Of a DNA stretch of 64,000 nt, positions 10,766 to 22,800 are shown piece after piece. Position 1 is the first letter of the stretch; each line of letters opens with the position of its first letter. The DNA is taken from the NCBI GenBank assembly GCA_016801885.1, contig CM028891.1:11825517-11889516 (forward strand), written 5' to 3'. Both the position numbers and the translations under genes were made by a program. The stretch comes from Toxotes chatareus. Taxonomy: Eukaryota > Chordata > Actinopteri > Toxotidae. The notes under the pieces are model-generated. The model saw only the letters and a program-made list of their open reading frames with translations, made no database searches and was not told where the DNA came from.

Positions 10766-11699
10766 GTACAGATAGAGCAAACAGGGAAAGAAAAAAGGGA
10801 ACAAATTTAACATGAAATGGGCTGACGGCATGCCTTACTGTGTGATATGATAATACTGATACAGAAGCATGTCCCAGTCTCTAATGGAGAGAAAATTATA
10901 TAGTTTGATACATTGATAAGGGGAAAGTGACGTGCAATTCTTTTTTTTTTTAATCCTCTTTCTCTCTAAGAGTGGCATTTTAGTGTTAATGGTGGATAAA
11001 AGCAGAAAAATTATTGTAATTGGAGGAGCATTACCATCCCGGTTTTTACACAGATATAAACAGCACAGTACAATCTGTTCAAAAAGAATAATGAAATTAA
11101 AAAACTGCCAACATTGTGTTGGTTTAGGTACAAAAAAAAATCTTCTTGCAACTCTGCATCTATTTAAATATTCTGTACATTATGTCAGAAGCTCCATATG
11201 TCACTGCACGACAGATGAGGATTCAGTGTCTTGACACAATGTAAGGAAAGATTGAAGGAAAGCAAATTTAAGTGCTAGTCCCACAGGAGTAAATATGAAC
11301 TCTGTCAACAAATGTGTAATGCTGTGAAAGTGGGGGGGGTAAATCACCATTTCTCTTGATCTCTCACGTGTATTGCACCATTTAGCATGTAGCAGTTGGG
11401 ACAGGTAATTGACTTCGGAATCCAATGAGGACTATTTATGTCATGGTAAATAATGCATTGTTTCAGAGCCTTTATGAATATTCATAGTTTATGTTGATTG
11501 TGAGACAATAAACAAATGCGCTACATATATATATATCTCCAAGTAGGTTTTTTTTTTTACCAATTCCAAGATCATTCTGATAGAAAAGACATTTTCTTAG
11601 CGCATAAACAAATTTCTGAACATCCCTTTTCAGTTCAGCTGGCGTGTCTGTTCAATAGAAAGTCAGCCTCAGCAGCTGATACATGTAAAATACTGCGAT
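10766..11699. other. Non-coding sequence, nothing firm
   Basis: AT-rich, with T-runs near 10941-10951 and 11549-11558 and a G-run near 11331-11338. Around 11380-11480 the sequence becomes balanced and TAAT-rich (GGTAATTGAC, GTAAATAATGC), possibly the edge of the next candidate regulatory block. Confidence 0.5.
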
Positions 11700-12560
11700 G
11701 AATTAACCATTGTTGTTGGATGATCTCATTTACGTCCTGCTTTGAGCTCAAACTTCTAATTCTCTTTATATACTGAAATATTAAAAGCCTAATATGTCAT
11801 CTGTCATGGCTGTCATTTATCATCTTAGCTGCAGCATGTCCTGTGCGCCTGTAAAGATTTCCTTCAAATTACTTTTTATTAAATTGCCAGCATTTGTTCC
11901 TGTTTATATGCCTGTCCTTCCATTTCAAGACCAACTTGGCTCCATTAGCAGCTGCCTATCTGCAACTTGAGGTTTGCCCTTCCATGCCTTCATTTACCAA
12001 ATGATCCTACATCCCTGTCTCTGTCTGGCTTAGACAGCTGAGCTGATTAAGAAGTTGCCTTTTGAACACTAATTTATTCCACTCCACCATTTTGTTATAT
12101 GGCCATTGTTTCATTTAAAGTTTACCCTGCTTCTCCTTAGATGGAAGTCACGCTAATTCTGATTTCCTTTTGGAAAAGCTATTTAGTCTTACAACGTATG
12201 ATGGATCTGATTAGTCATTCAGGCCAGCCTCTGCTTTTATGCTTACATTAACTAACACAAAGAGCCCCCCTACAGGTTAAAGTTTAAATGTGGATTAGCA
12301 GATAAAGCAACTCCTGATTAGGTTACTGTGGGGCTTAGAGGGAAAAAATGGATTTTCTCTGCACATTATTTCACAAACATCTTCACTCTGCCTTCTTTCT
12401 CTCCCTTTCTTTTCTTCTCCTTCGCTTCATCCTCTCACACTCACTCCCAGCATGGATATCTATTTTGGCGCAAAATCTTTGAACAATTATGCAAATGCAT
12501 GTAAGGCAATGCACAATACAGTATGGAAATGGCTTGGAGAGAAAATGGACTCATTAAGGA
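11700..12560. promoter_or_regulatory. Large candidate conserved-type non-coding block
   Basis: About 860 bases almost free of simple repeats, with evenly mixed composition and dense motif content: TCTAATTC, GTCATTTATCATC, CAGCTGATTAAG, GCTAATTC, GATTAGTCATTCAGG, GGATTAGC. At its end, AACAAT (12482-12487) sits one base from the octamer ATGCAAAT (12489-12496), a SOX plus POU pair in non-classical relative orientation. This is the most extensive enhancer-like block in the first third of the window. Conservation could not be tested. Confidence 0.38.
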
Positions 12561-13289
12561 CAGATGGCATGAGTGCTAAAAGCTATTTGTTATGGATGTA
12601 GGAAGACATTTCAGACAATGTCAGAACCTGAGAGACATCAGATAGCACTATTTGTTGTGGTGGTGTAGTTCTTGATTATTTCAGCATGTTGATGATTATA
12701 AATGAGCTATCACCAAAACAAGATGCTGCAGAGACTCCTCTTAATGTGTTACGACTGTGGCGTATAGATCTACGTTTGTTGGAATATACATTTTCCTTTT
12801 TGATTAAGCGATGACAGACGTTTAACATTTCATCATCTCGCCATGTTTCCTTTTTACTGTTGTGTTAAATTATATTGTTGATCACCATGAGACCTTTAAC
12901 AAAAGGATGCATGTATGAGCAAAGTAGTTATATGTTAAATATGGACGCGTGTGTTGTGATAAGATCACCGAGGCCAAAATGAATAGGAATGTAGAAGCAG
13001 TTGTGATGTAAGCTTGTGAAATTACATGCACCATATGCATGACTTCTGTTCTGATATTACATACATGTCATTGTCACTTTGTACAACATGAATTGAACTG
13101 CATGTAAAGGAGAATCTAAACGCGAGAGATTACAGTTTCCATATATTGAAACGTGCTTTGAAATGGCAACGCAGGCGAGACACACAAAGTGAACAGTGGG
13201 GTTTTTCCACAATTAAGAAAATTAAGTCTTTCTTTTTGTCTGGTAAAGGATAAGATGTTTCATTATCACTGAGGCCAGTATTAACCCCG
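12561..13289. other. Non-coding sequence, nothing recognised
   Basis: Mixed sequence with short T-runs and no recognised repeat family, RNA gene or open frame over 60 codons. Confidence 0.55.
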
Positions 13290-13740
13290 GGTGGGAGAAA
13301 ATTATTTGCAGCAAAGATTAAGCTTTACAATCCATTGCAGACAGCAGTATAAACACAACAGCATGGACGCGGGATTCAGTGTGAAGACCTGCAACAGTAA
13401 CGTGTCTGAAGGGGGAGTTCTATGGTGGAGAAATGTGGGCTTTGAAATAGCCACTGTTTATTTTGTCTTTGGCCCTCTGTGGGCTTCCCCAGTACCACTG
13501 TCTGGGCCTTTGATGTCACTGAGGTTATTGTTGACTATTCTCTGCTGTCTGCCTCAATATTCATCTGAGCTTCACATGGGACACAGAGGAGAGAGGCAAA
13601 GACTGCCATTTATTTCTACACTAATTTTCCTTTGTGATGGATGGCTTTCTTATTGTGTCATTTGCGCCTTTGAAAAATGCTCCTTGGAGCAGAAGAAATT
13701 ACCAGCTTCCAAATCATACAATCAAGCACAGTTCTCTTGA
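13290..13740. other. Repeat-free block carrying a chance 149-codon frame
   Basis: A plus-strand frame stays open from 13291 to 13740. The peptide has no domain, repeat, signal or family resemblance I can recognise. The frame ends where the sequence meets a poly(A) run (about 13740-13752). The underlying DNA resembles a conserved non-coding block more than an exon, and no acceptor/donor pair brackets it. Confidence 0.3.
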
Positions 13741-14319
13741 AAAAAAAAAAAATGAATGAAAAAAAAGAAAAGCTTTGTGTAGGACACAGAAGACTATCCC
13801 AAAATAGTGTAAATTACTGACGAAATGATAGTGATATGTTGCATTTAAAAGTGCATTCAATAGTTTGAATTAACCATTTACAAAAATGTATAAAAAATAA
13901 AATATAATTTGGAAAACACAGACTCTTAAGGAACAGTTATAGGTCAAATTATTCTGATTCAAATATATAAATGTTGGATTAATTTACTATTATGAAGAAA
14001 GTTATTAAAATAGACATATATCAGTAACATGAGGCAATGTTGGTAGATTTGATACAGAACAGTGTTAAAGTAAATCATCTCTCAGAAACTGTCACATATA
14101 CTTTATGTACTGGTACAATTGCATATATGATAAAATAATAAATATATATTTATGAAACATATTGTGCAGTGTGTACATAATATACAAATTAAAGCACATT
14201 AAAAGTTCCTAAACTTTTTTACCACTGTAATCCAAACAAAATAATGTGAAATCTTATCAATGACACTTGCATAACCAAGTGTTAAGCTGCATATCAAAAT
14301 GCTTTAGCATGAAAGTCTG
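13741..14319. other. AT-rich low-complexity filler
   Basis: Opens with A-rich runs, then about 500 bases of markedly AT-rich sequence containing ATATATTTAT-type words near 14140-14150. No feature was recognised. Confidence 0.6.
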
Positions 14320-14337
14320 CCCCCCCCCCCAAAAAAA
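14320..14337. repeat. Poly(C)-poly(A) tract
   Basis: Eleven C residues followed by seven A residues. Confidence 0.85.
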
Positions 14338-15610
14338 GAAAAGAGTTACAGAACAAATAAATGAAGAATATCAAAGGCTTTCATATTCAGGACTTTCTCT
14401 TTGTTGTATTCAGGTTGTCTTTTGTCCGTCCTCTTACAATTGTGACAGAACACAGAAACTTCTAAAGGCCAAAGTTTCTTATTAAATTATTTCTGGCTGA
14501 GATGAACAGAAGCCGAATAGAATCATTAAACTTCACCAGTTATAGGAATGCATGCGCCGCGCTGCTGTCTGCTGCGAGATGAAAAGCTGTGCATTTTCAT
14601 GCTCCTTCAAAACCTTTAACTTGCCATGAAAAGATATGACATCAATCCTGGCAAAAACACAGGGGAGAAATGAATGATACCATTGTGGTCTCTAAACATC
14701 AATCATGCTCAATACTTTGGAAAAACAATGCATTTTTGTTTGCATTTCAGAGGTGACAAACAACACTTGTGACTGGCTTAACATTGTCAATTCCCATTAC
14801 TCAAAACCTGAAGCAAATCAGAATTAAACTGTGGCCCTGTTGCTAGGCAGCTGAGTTCTCTTGACATGGTGGTTAGTTTTTCTTTCATTGCTTGACAAGA
14901 GCGTAGTGAAAGGAGTTTAGAAAAACTTGCTTAAGGCGCTCAGAGGAAGGGGATAATTGGAGTCTGTGGATTGTGTAGTGGCCCTTGTGTGGAAACTTCC
15001 AGAGCTGGAGACAGAGAGAGTCGGACGCAACAAAATTTTAACTCTTGTACACAAACTTGACCCCGGGACTACTGCGGGGTTTTCCACACTTCATTCGCAG
15101 AGTGTTTGCCCCAGTGTGGCCCAGGGCCCAGTGTCAACAGCACAGTGTATAGAGGAACAGGTTAGGGGGCAATGCTGGAGAGCAAGTCATGACAACAATG
15201 ACACTACTTCAGTTTTATCCACATTTTGGAGCGCAGGGAAAGTGTTAAAAGCAGAAACTTAGGGGGCTAAGAACCGTTCTTAACTGAATGTTTGGGCGCT
15301 GTGAGATTTTACACCGTCACTGTTTGCGACTGCCAGATTTTACACTCTCTCTTTCAGACAACACACGATCAAGTGAGGTCATCTTGATACTGTAGCCATG
15401 GTCAATTTTATTAGTCTGTCTCTTGAAATATAGAAGAAGCTCGTTAAGTAAACAATGAGAAGGGGTCTATGCCTTTAATGACCCGCGGAGGAGCCCAGCC
15501 TGTGAAAGTGCACACCCAGTTTAAGAGGGAACCAATTAATGCTGGATTAACATTCATGGTTATTTACAGTTGCTTTTGTGCTTGTTTCTGCACTCCGACT
15601 TCCACACAGA
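14338..15610. other. Non-coding sequence with a small CpG-rich patch
   Basis: Near 14550-14576 the sequence reads GCATGCGCCGCGCTGCTG, a short CpG-dense patch containing an NRF1-like half site (GCATGCGC). It is too short for a CpG island. The remainder (frames at 14957-15262 and 15469-15855) shows no recognisable coding content. Confidence 0.45.
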
Positions 15611-15620
15611 GGGGAGAGAG

Positions 15621-15660
<40 letters not shown>

Positions 15661-15698
15661 GGAGAGAGGGAGGGAGGGAGGGAGGGAGAGAGAGAGAG
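15611..15698. repeat. (GA)n/(GGGA)n polypurine microsatellite
   Basis: GA dinucleotides grade into GGGA tetranucleotides and back to GA, broken by a single C near the start, giving a long purine-only strand. Several overlapping ER- or SLPS-rich frames on both strands here are artefacts of the repeat. Confidence 0.95.
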
Positions 15699-15699
15699 C

Positions 15700-16010
15700 G
15701 CGCCGAGGGGCTCGGAGAATGGGGGGTTGTTTGGACGCAAGAGGTGCAGCGAGGTGGCTGGGTCCATTGTGAGGACACCACCTCTCTCATTATGCCCTCT
15801 CAATCAACACTCCTGCTCACAGGAAGCCCCTGTAAAGCCCATCTGCCATAGCTAATCTACAGGCAGCCCCGCGCTTGCGTCTGGGCCTGCTACCCTCAGC
15901 CGCATTATTCTCAGATCCAAGGCTTCGCCAGGGATCAGCCAAAGCCCATTAAAGTAAATAATAGCCAGAAATGACAGGCTTAGTGAGGATTGGGGAGGAA
16001 GTTGAAGACC
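15700..16010. promoter_or_regulatory. Candidate conserved-type non-coding block
   Basis: Directly after the GA repeat, CGCGCCGAGG starts a GC-richer stretch. From about 15890 to 15990 there is a repeat-free segment with CGCATTATTCTC, CCCATTAAAG and GTAAATAATAGCC words. The block has modest CpG density but no promoter elements or open frame I can support. Regulatory inference only. Confidence 0.3.
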
Positions 16011-16050
16011 AGTTTGAGCTGTGAGCTCTGATTAATAGAGAAAAGCATTT

Positions 16051-16125
16051 TGGGGGAGAGAGGGGGTTAGATGGAGAGAGAAAGTGAGGGAGAGAAGGGG
16101 GGAGAGAATGAAGGGGGGGGAAAAA
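16051..16125. repeat. G/A-rich polypurine tract
   Basis: About 75 bases with only a few pyrimidines on the plus strand, including several G-runs of four to nine. It may adopt triplex or G-quadruplex structures. A second G/A-rich patch lies at about 16237-16305. Confidence 0.8.
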
Positions 16126-16520
16126 TGACCTTAGCCTGCTTTAAAGAATTCCTCAACCTCAGGGTTGTTAGGACTAGTGCTACCATCTGAAGCATTAGCG
16201 ATCCTTGAGCTACTTTTGCTTTGATGAAGCTCAAACAGGATGGGGTTGAAGGAAGAGGAGGGGAAGGGGAGGACGGGTGATGAAGCTGGGAGGGGGGGTG
16301 CATGCCACGGTCCGCAGAGGGCCCCAGGACAGAGAAACGTCAAAAGTCAGACTCAGCAGTGAAAAAACAAAGTTTGTGGGTGTGCATAGCATTAATAACA
16401 CAAACACCCAGGTTAAAAAGTTAGAAATACCTTTTATTTTTTTCACAGTTGCCGTTTAATTCTGTTACACTGCAAGTTGCTAATCTTATCTGATTTCTGT
16501 CAAATGCTAGTGTTAAAGAT

Positions 16521-16731
16521 TAAAGCTGAAAGACTTAGTCAATTAGTTGATGGGGAAATTAATGACTGTAATTTTGTTAATTGGTTAATCATTCAAGTCA
16601 ATTAACAAGCATAATAAGAATGTTTTACTTTGTGATATTATAGTCCCATTGGACTCTGGGATTTTTTCATTTTTTTGGGCTATTCTCTGATCAACTTATA
16701 GATGACAGAAATAATTTAGCTGATTATCTAC
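16521..16731 (+). mobile_element. MITE-like element, copy 1 (diverged)
   Basis: Begins with AAAGCTGAAAGACTTAGTC-type sequence followed by CAATTAGTTGATGG and GTTAATTGGTTAATC, and ends with complementary words ATCAACTTATAGATGACAG and AGCTGATTATC. This is the organisation of a short teleost interspersed element, with termini based on TTAGTCGATTAATCGACAG-like words, that I recognise from fish genomes generally. It shares word order with copies at 26784, 42721 and 51000. There is no coding capacity, so mobilisation would need an outside transposase. Confidence 0.55.
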
Positions 16732-19579
16732 AAAAGTAAGAAAAAGGATCATCAGCAATAAAAATAATTGTTAGATGCAATAAAATGTAGTTTTGCACAA
16801 CCAGGATGTGAATATAAATTAATATAAGGATGAATGTATAATACTAAGAGATGTACTAAATGAACAATGTAACCTAAATCCAACACAATCACAAAAAAAA
16901 AGCCATTTTTGTCTTTATTTGAAAAAAAAAAAAAATCCTTCTGCCACGTGATCTTTTCAGTGCTCTTCCACAGTGTTTCATGTAATTGTGTGTGTTTTCT
17001 GGATTTGAATGCTTTTCTCACCACGACAATGTTGTTTGCAGTGGAAGTAAGCCTGTTGGCTAGTTTGAAAGGGCTACTTTGTCATGGTCAGCTTAAGGTT
17101 AAACAATTAAAGCTGCTCCCTAGAGTCAAGTTAGTGTCAAGTTAGGCATGGAGACCAATGGTTAAGTTAGTAATGGAAGAGAAAAAGGAACCCGACTTGG
17201 TTAATAGTTAACTGACCTCCTGACACCCTCAGGCATCACACTAAACATGACCTCTGATGGCTTGAGAACACAGCCTGACATCACTGCTCTGAACTGTAAA
17301 TGCCATCAAAACACACTGTTTTAGCTATGAATCATGGTCTGGCTGCATTTGAAAAAGGCACAGTGAATCCAGGGAAAACAGACACAAATTAAACATCCAG
17401 TACCACAAGCTGTGACTTGCTGGGTAGACGATGTTTTGGTGTAGTGAAAGGATGGATAACACTGATCGCTGGAGTGTTTGCGCTGTCCGTACTCAGATGT
17501 TTATTGCCACAAAAAAAAAAAGCTTATTCCACTTTGTGCTTGAGCTCAGCCCGGGATTTAACATGATTTGTCACTGGGCCGACTGTGGAGACGGTCTAAG
17601 CGAGATTATGTGAAGCAGTTCCACCTCTGCTTAACTACTGTAAAAATTGCTTATACGCCTGTGAAGGAATTGGAATGCATTCAGGAAGTGAATGATCAGG
17701 CTTGCGGTCGGTCGGGCCGCCTCTTATGGGATCCTCTGATTGGACGGATGCCCCAGACAACCAGGGCGCAGGAAGAAACAAGTTAGCGCTGCATGAAAGG
17801 TACACTCACTCCTCTAAGAATATTGTCTATTGATCTATCAAAATCCTCAAAACGTTGGAGAGGGGGGGAGAAAGAAAGATGTGTGGAGACCTCTACCTCA
17901 AAGATGTAATGAAGAATTTAAGATCCTCCCTATGTTTTATTGACAAGAGACTGTAAAAAGATATGATACATAGAAACTGACAAGGCCTCTAGGGAAACAC
18001 TTAAGGTTTCTTAAAGAAGTGTTTAATGGTATCGATTTTTATTGTTCAGCGAACAGTGTGAAGCCTTTGACTGTTTTATTGAATGGAAGCAGACACATGC
18101 TCTTAAACACAGAGAGGAAGAAGACTTTTCGGTTCTTAGATTTAATCCATCAAACAATGTGTGCATTGAATTTTAATAAGCTTTCTGTCTATAAGCCACA
18201 CCATACACAGCTGCGCTTGGATTTCAGATGTTGCTGCTGTGTTTATTTTACAGTAGCTGCTTCCTCCAAATGCCTCTTATGTCATAGTCCCCTGTGTAGG
18301 ATGTGGTTTGTTTCCCACTAATGCGACAGATGTTAGGACCTCAGTAGCCAGTAGAGGCCTCTCATGTCTTATACAACCCTTGATACAAGTTGGAGAATTG
18401 CATCAGTAAAAGCTAAATAGCCATTTTGGCATGATATAAGTTGTCCTGAATATTTCCACTAAATATTTGGAAAATAGAGCATAAGGGATTTTTGTGTTTT
18501 ACAATGGCTCAGACAAGCCTTAGCTCTTGACATGCTTGTTGGCTATTTTAGGAGTAAATGAATCAGTCACCTTTCTCTTTCCGCTTGGTGATTTCAGTGG
18601 TTGGAGCCGCATCACAGTTCTTTGACCAAGGCCTCTTTTTTTTTTTCCCCCTCTGTCTGTCCAGCCTGATCTTTCCTCTTCAGAGGGCTGAATACTCATC
18701 CTTGACCGGCTCGCCTAAATGAACCCTGCTCTCCTCATGTACCACAAAAGTGCCACTGTGTGGTGTCACCCAGGCTTTCTTCCCAGGAGACAGTGTGATT
18801 TCTATATCCGTTGTCATGGTGATGTAGCGAGAAGGGAGGAAAATGGAGCTCTAACCTCTGGCTTTAGCTGGCTCCCAGGCCAGACGGTTCATTTGGGGAG
18901 AGCAGGAAACAGCACTCTGCCTGTTTGTTTGTATGCTGACAATAGTAGCACTTTAAAAGGTGAAATGGGGACATAGTGGCGCTATCTGTCAGACACTACA
19001 CTGCGATCATGAGGCCATACGGGGGGGAATATGTGATACTGTAAATGGCATTAAGGACAGATGGAGAATTATTAAGCAGGTCTTACTAATAACCAATCAT
19101 GAAACCAAAACACTGAAGCACAAAGAGAGAAGGAATCATCACAGGGGCGGAGAGAGGTTCACTCTATTTCAACACCCCTCAGTGAAAGCAAACTCTGTTT
19201 CATGGAAGCTAATACAATTCCTCAATTTCAGAGGATTGCTTTCAAACACTCCTGCCAGATACACCTGATACTCCTCGAGCAGGGAATCAAAAGAACTGAG
19301 AGTTGTTTTTATCTGAATTCCTAAATGGGGAAAGGAGGGGCTGTGCTGCGTTTACACAGAAAAAAAAAAAACAAACAATTTAAAGCTGGGAGGCAAAATG
19401 AAGACATTGGCATTATTAAAATCAAATCTGGAATAGCTCATATGCACTCCCCTCCTAATGACGAGGGAGTGCCATGGCCAGTCGAGAGGAAGAGAACACC
19501 ATTTTCTATTCATTTGGCAGCGTGCCCAGATCTCATTCAACCAAAAAGTCTTCTCAATCCAAACTTAATCCCAGCCAAT
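16732..19579. other. Long non-coding stretch, nothing recognised
   Basis: Holds a poly(A) run (16922-16934), an imperfect tandem GTCAAGTTAG pair (17125-17145), a poly(A) near 17510-17521 and a T-run near 18637-18648. Frames of 60-102 codons on the plus strand (17431-19582) overlap in different phases and show no family resemblance. A segment near 18590-18640 (GCCGCATCACAGTTC, TTTGACCAAGGCC) is repeat-free but too short to judge. Confidence 0.5.
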
Positions 19580-20150
19580 TAAAAGATGGCGTTGCTTTTC
19601 CTCCTCCTTCGTTATGCTGATGAGACTGCAGTTCATCACCGGGAAGGTAGAGGTTTGTTTTACTGAGGGAGGGGGCAGAACATGTGGGATGATTTTTCAA
19701 AGCTTAAAAATATTTATCTTTTGAATATTTCTGTCAAAATGCTCTCACTCTGGTCTGATAAACCCTAATGTGTTGCAATGTAATGACAAAGTTGAAAAGG
19801 AATTGATCTGAGAGGGAAAATGAATATTTATTGATGTAGAAAAGTATGTTTTGTGTTTTTCCCCGGCTCCTAGGGGGAAGGTGTGAAATCTAATAAAGCC
19901 ATTCTCAGGAGAGGTGGCTTTGATCAGAGATTCTCTAAACAAGCAGCAAGTCCCATGTGAACATAAGATCTATACGCTCCAACATGTGCTGTCTTTACAT
20001 CTCGACTTCTGCTTTTGCTAAAAGAGAGCTGTTGTATTGGAAACAGCTGAACCATTTCAATTTCAGCCCCGAGGCAAAGTTCTCCTCCAAAAGAAGTGTT
20101 GATGCACCGTATGTCATAGATATTTTCCAAAAAGTCTATCTGAACCACTT
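19580..20150. promoter_or_regulatory. Candidate conserved-type non-coding block
   Basis: Repeat-poor stretch with GATAAACCCTAATG, AATGAATATTTATTGATG, TCTAATAAAGCC and GGCTTTGATCAGAG words, plus the TCF/LEF-like CTTTGATC near 19918-19925. Frames on both strands (to 152 codons at 19957-20415) have no recognisable domain. Enhancer character is inferred from composition only. Confidence 0.28.
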
Positions 20151-22369
20151 CTTCTGCAGCATAGCTTCACAAGGTGCAAATGTGCTGTTTTTCAGAAAAC
20201 ATACTTATGTTAATGAGCTCAGATCTGTATTTTATTTTTATTTTAAACAACTATCTATAGAAAGTATGAAAGCATTGTTTACTTTTGCAGATGTGTCAAA
20301 GTGTCAAAGTCTCTGTGGAGATTATGAAACAAGCATAAATATGTATATACAGTTCATGTTTCACACTCAACAACACATGGTTCACGTACTAATTACAGAA
20401 AATGTATGTCTGTAGAAAAAAGATAAGGTGAGAATGATAAAGTGATGCTCTGGGTTTTGTCACTATACTGAGCTCTGAACTGAGAGGTGAAAAAAAAATC
20501 ACAATCCAGTTCTCTCAGCACTTTCATATCTGCCTAACGACAAATTATGGTGGTACCGATCATTTACATAAGCTGCCACACAACTATTAGAGAGGGAAAA
20601 GGAGCAGGAGCAGTCAGGGTTAAAATAGCATGCAGAAGTAGCCAAACAATGTGGTGAGGGTGATGCAGCAGAAGTGGAGTGATATGCTGATGCAGAGTGG
20701 GCAGCGTTGGCCGTTGCTCCATGCAGAGTCTCGGTGTGTGTCTTACTGTGGCTGCTCTCACACTCCAGAAGGTCACACAGGAAGTGGCTTGCACATATGC
20801 ACACACACAGGCACGCACATTTTGGGCCAACCTCTTAAAATAGCCATAGAGGTCACATGCTACTAGTCACTACACTCTTATACCAAATTAATGTCTGCTA
20901 CACAGTATAACAAGCTCTGATTGCCATTAAAAGATAATAATTTTTCATTATTGATTTAAGCTCTAAACATTAAGTTTACAACACGCCAGAAAGTATATAC
21001 ACAGAAATAAAGCTAGCATAAGTGACTGAGGGAAAAAAAAAAAACAAAGCAGCCACAGAACATGTTTCAGTGGTATAGCCATACATGCGTGTGACAGGGC
21101 AAACACACTTAACTAACAACTTCCTTCACATTGGATGCACTTTGACAAACAGCCCTGCTCCTCAGCGCTTACGCCATGTGCTTCAGCATTAACGCTAACG
21201 CCCTGTGGTATGGTTGGCTGGACAGGCACTTGACTGATGGCTCTATTAGAGCCCCCCACCACGGCACCTAGTCCTATCCCGGGCCTTTCTCCTGACTGGA
21301 CGTGCTGCTGACAATGCACTGATGGGCTAAGGGGAAGACTAAATGGAGGGTCTAAACACACCAACAACCACATTCAGAGACGTGCCAATAGACCAACACA
21401 CATAAAAACAGACCCAGGCTCATGCGTGTGAAGGGATATACGTGGACGCGGCTGTGCGGACACACACACAAGAATCACACAAGGAAGTAGAAAGGATTTA
21501 GCCATGCTTCACCTTTTGTATTTGGTTGGAACAATGGCTTACACAAATGCAACACACAGCTGATCTGCACCCCTCCGATTCCACCTCTTTGGTGGCTTGT
21601 TCCTGAGACCACCATGAAACATGGAGGCCACTAAAAGGCTGGCTCTCGATAATCAGCTCTGAAGGGGGTGGAAAATACAATTCATATCTCCACTCTTCTT
21701 GGGAAAGCAACCACTGGAGCAGGAAATGACAGTGGATGTTTTAATCTTCAAACGGTGAGCACCACGCTCCCTCAGGCTAGATGGAAGAATCTGCTCAAAT
21801 GTGACGGAGCTGCCTACCCATTTGTGCAGCCTGCTCACAACAACAACTCAGACCCCTTTTTTTTAATGTTTCCAAAGATTAGATGTCTTCCTAATAAACC
21901 TACACTCATCAACAAATGTTTTTTTTTTATACAACAATCCTTGAACCTCCATAGAATTCACAAGCTTGTCTATATGTAAAGTCTGAGTATGTAATGTAAA
22001 GTAAATGTAAAGCTCTTTGGCTAAGACAGGCAGAAGGCACTGTCTCTTGAGGCCCAGGCCGACACTACTCTCCTGGGCAACACTATAAACACCTAGCCCC
22101 CCTGGCACCTGTCATCCACGGCTGCCTGCTCCCTTCCAACAGGACTCACAGGGAATTTGCAAGGTGGAGAAATGACATGACAAACAATTATATCCCAACA
22201 CCTCTCGACGAGTATGTTGCTCCTTTCATGACTTCACAGCCCTAAAAATGATTCAGATGGAAAAGATTTAATTTCTACTGTACATAGCCTGAAGATAGTA
22301 GAAAACAAAGAAAGAAGTGAGCGGAGAAAAAGTATAACAGGTGACATTCAACCAAATGGAGTGTCTCTG
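20151..22369. other. Non-coding stretch, nothing firm
   Basis: The 20500-20830 part is CA/GCAG-leaning and yields several overlapping minus-strand frames with His/Ser-rich peptides, typical of low-complexity shadows. The segment 21100-21340 is GC-richer but lacks CpG clustering. A-runs lie near 21031-21043 and a T-run near 21920-21929. No RNA gene or mobile element was recognised. Confidence 0.5.
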
Positions 22370-22800
22370 GCCCAAAATCGGATCGAAATGAGCTCAATTT
22401 ATCAATGTCAATAATGGCGGCAATCCCATGATAGAGAGACATGCATATTAATTGAAAATAACGAGATTAAACCACTAGAATCTGACATTTTGAAATGGGC
22501 ACTTTATCTTCGGGGCTGGAGAGATACAAGATTGCCTACGTACAAATCAGAGAACACTGCTTAATTGCATGTTATCACCCTATGATTGCCTTGGCATTAT
22601 ATAAAACAGTATGGTAATTACTCCACAGATAGTGATGTAAATAGCCTCAGGCTGCTGCTCCCTTAAGAGGAAGTGGAGAGAGGGCACAGGGCTGAACATC
22701 TGGGCAGAGAGGTAATACAATTAGAAGTGTATAGTCAGGTGATTAGCTACATCACCGAGGCGTTAGCAGAAACATATATTTGACAGCAACATTCACACTT
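22370..22800. promoter_or_regulatory. Strong-looking candidate conserved-type non-coding block
   Basis: About 430 repeat-free bases of balanced composition. Motif words include ATGAGCTCAATTTATC, GTCAATAATGG, GCATATTAATTG, ATAACGAGATTAAACC, CTTAATTGCATG, GGTAATTACTCC and GTGATTAGC, with several TAAT cores and a near-octamer (AATTGCATG). There is no open frame longer than 60 codons. The block reads like a homeodomain/POU-bound enhancer of a developmental locus, but this is pattern recognition without alignment. Confidence 0.4.

Noticed and set aside
14550..14576. CpG-dense patch as promoter CpG island
   Set aside because: Only about 25 bases long; CpG islands are hundreds of bases.
15560..15855. 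Arg/Glu-rich and Ser/Leu/Pro-rich frames on both strands
   Set aside because: Direct translation of the GA/GGGA microsatellite.
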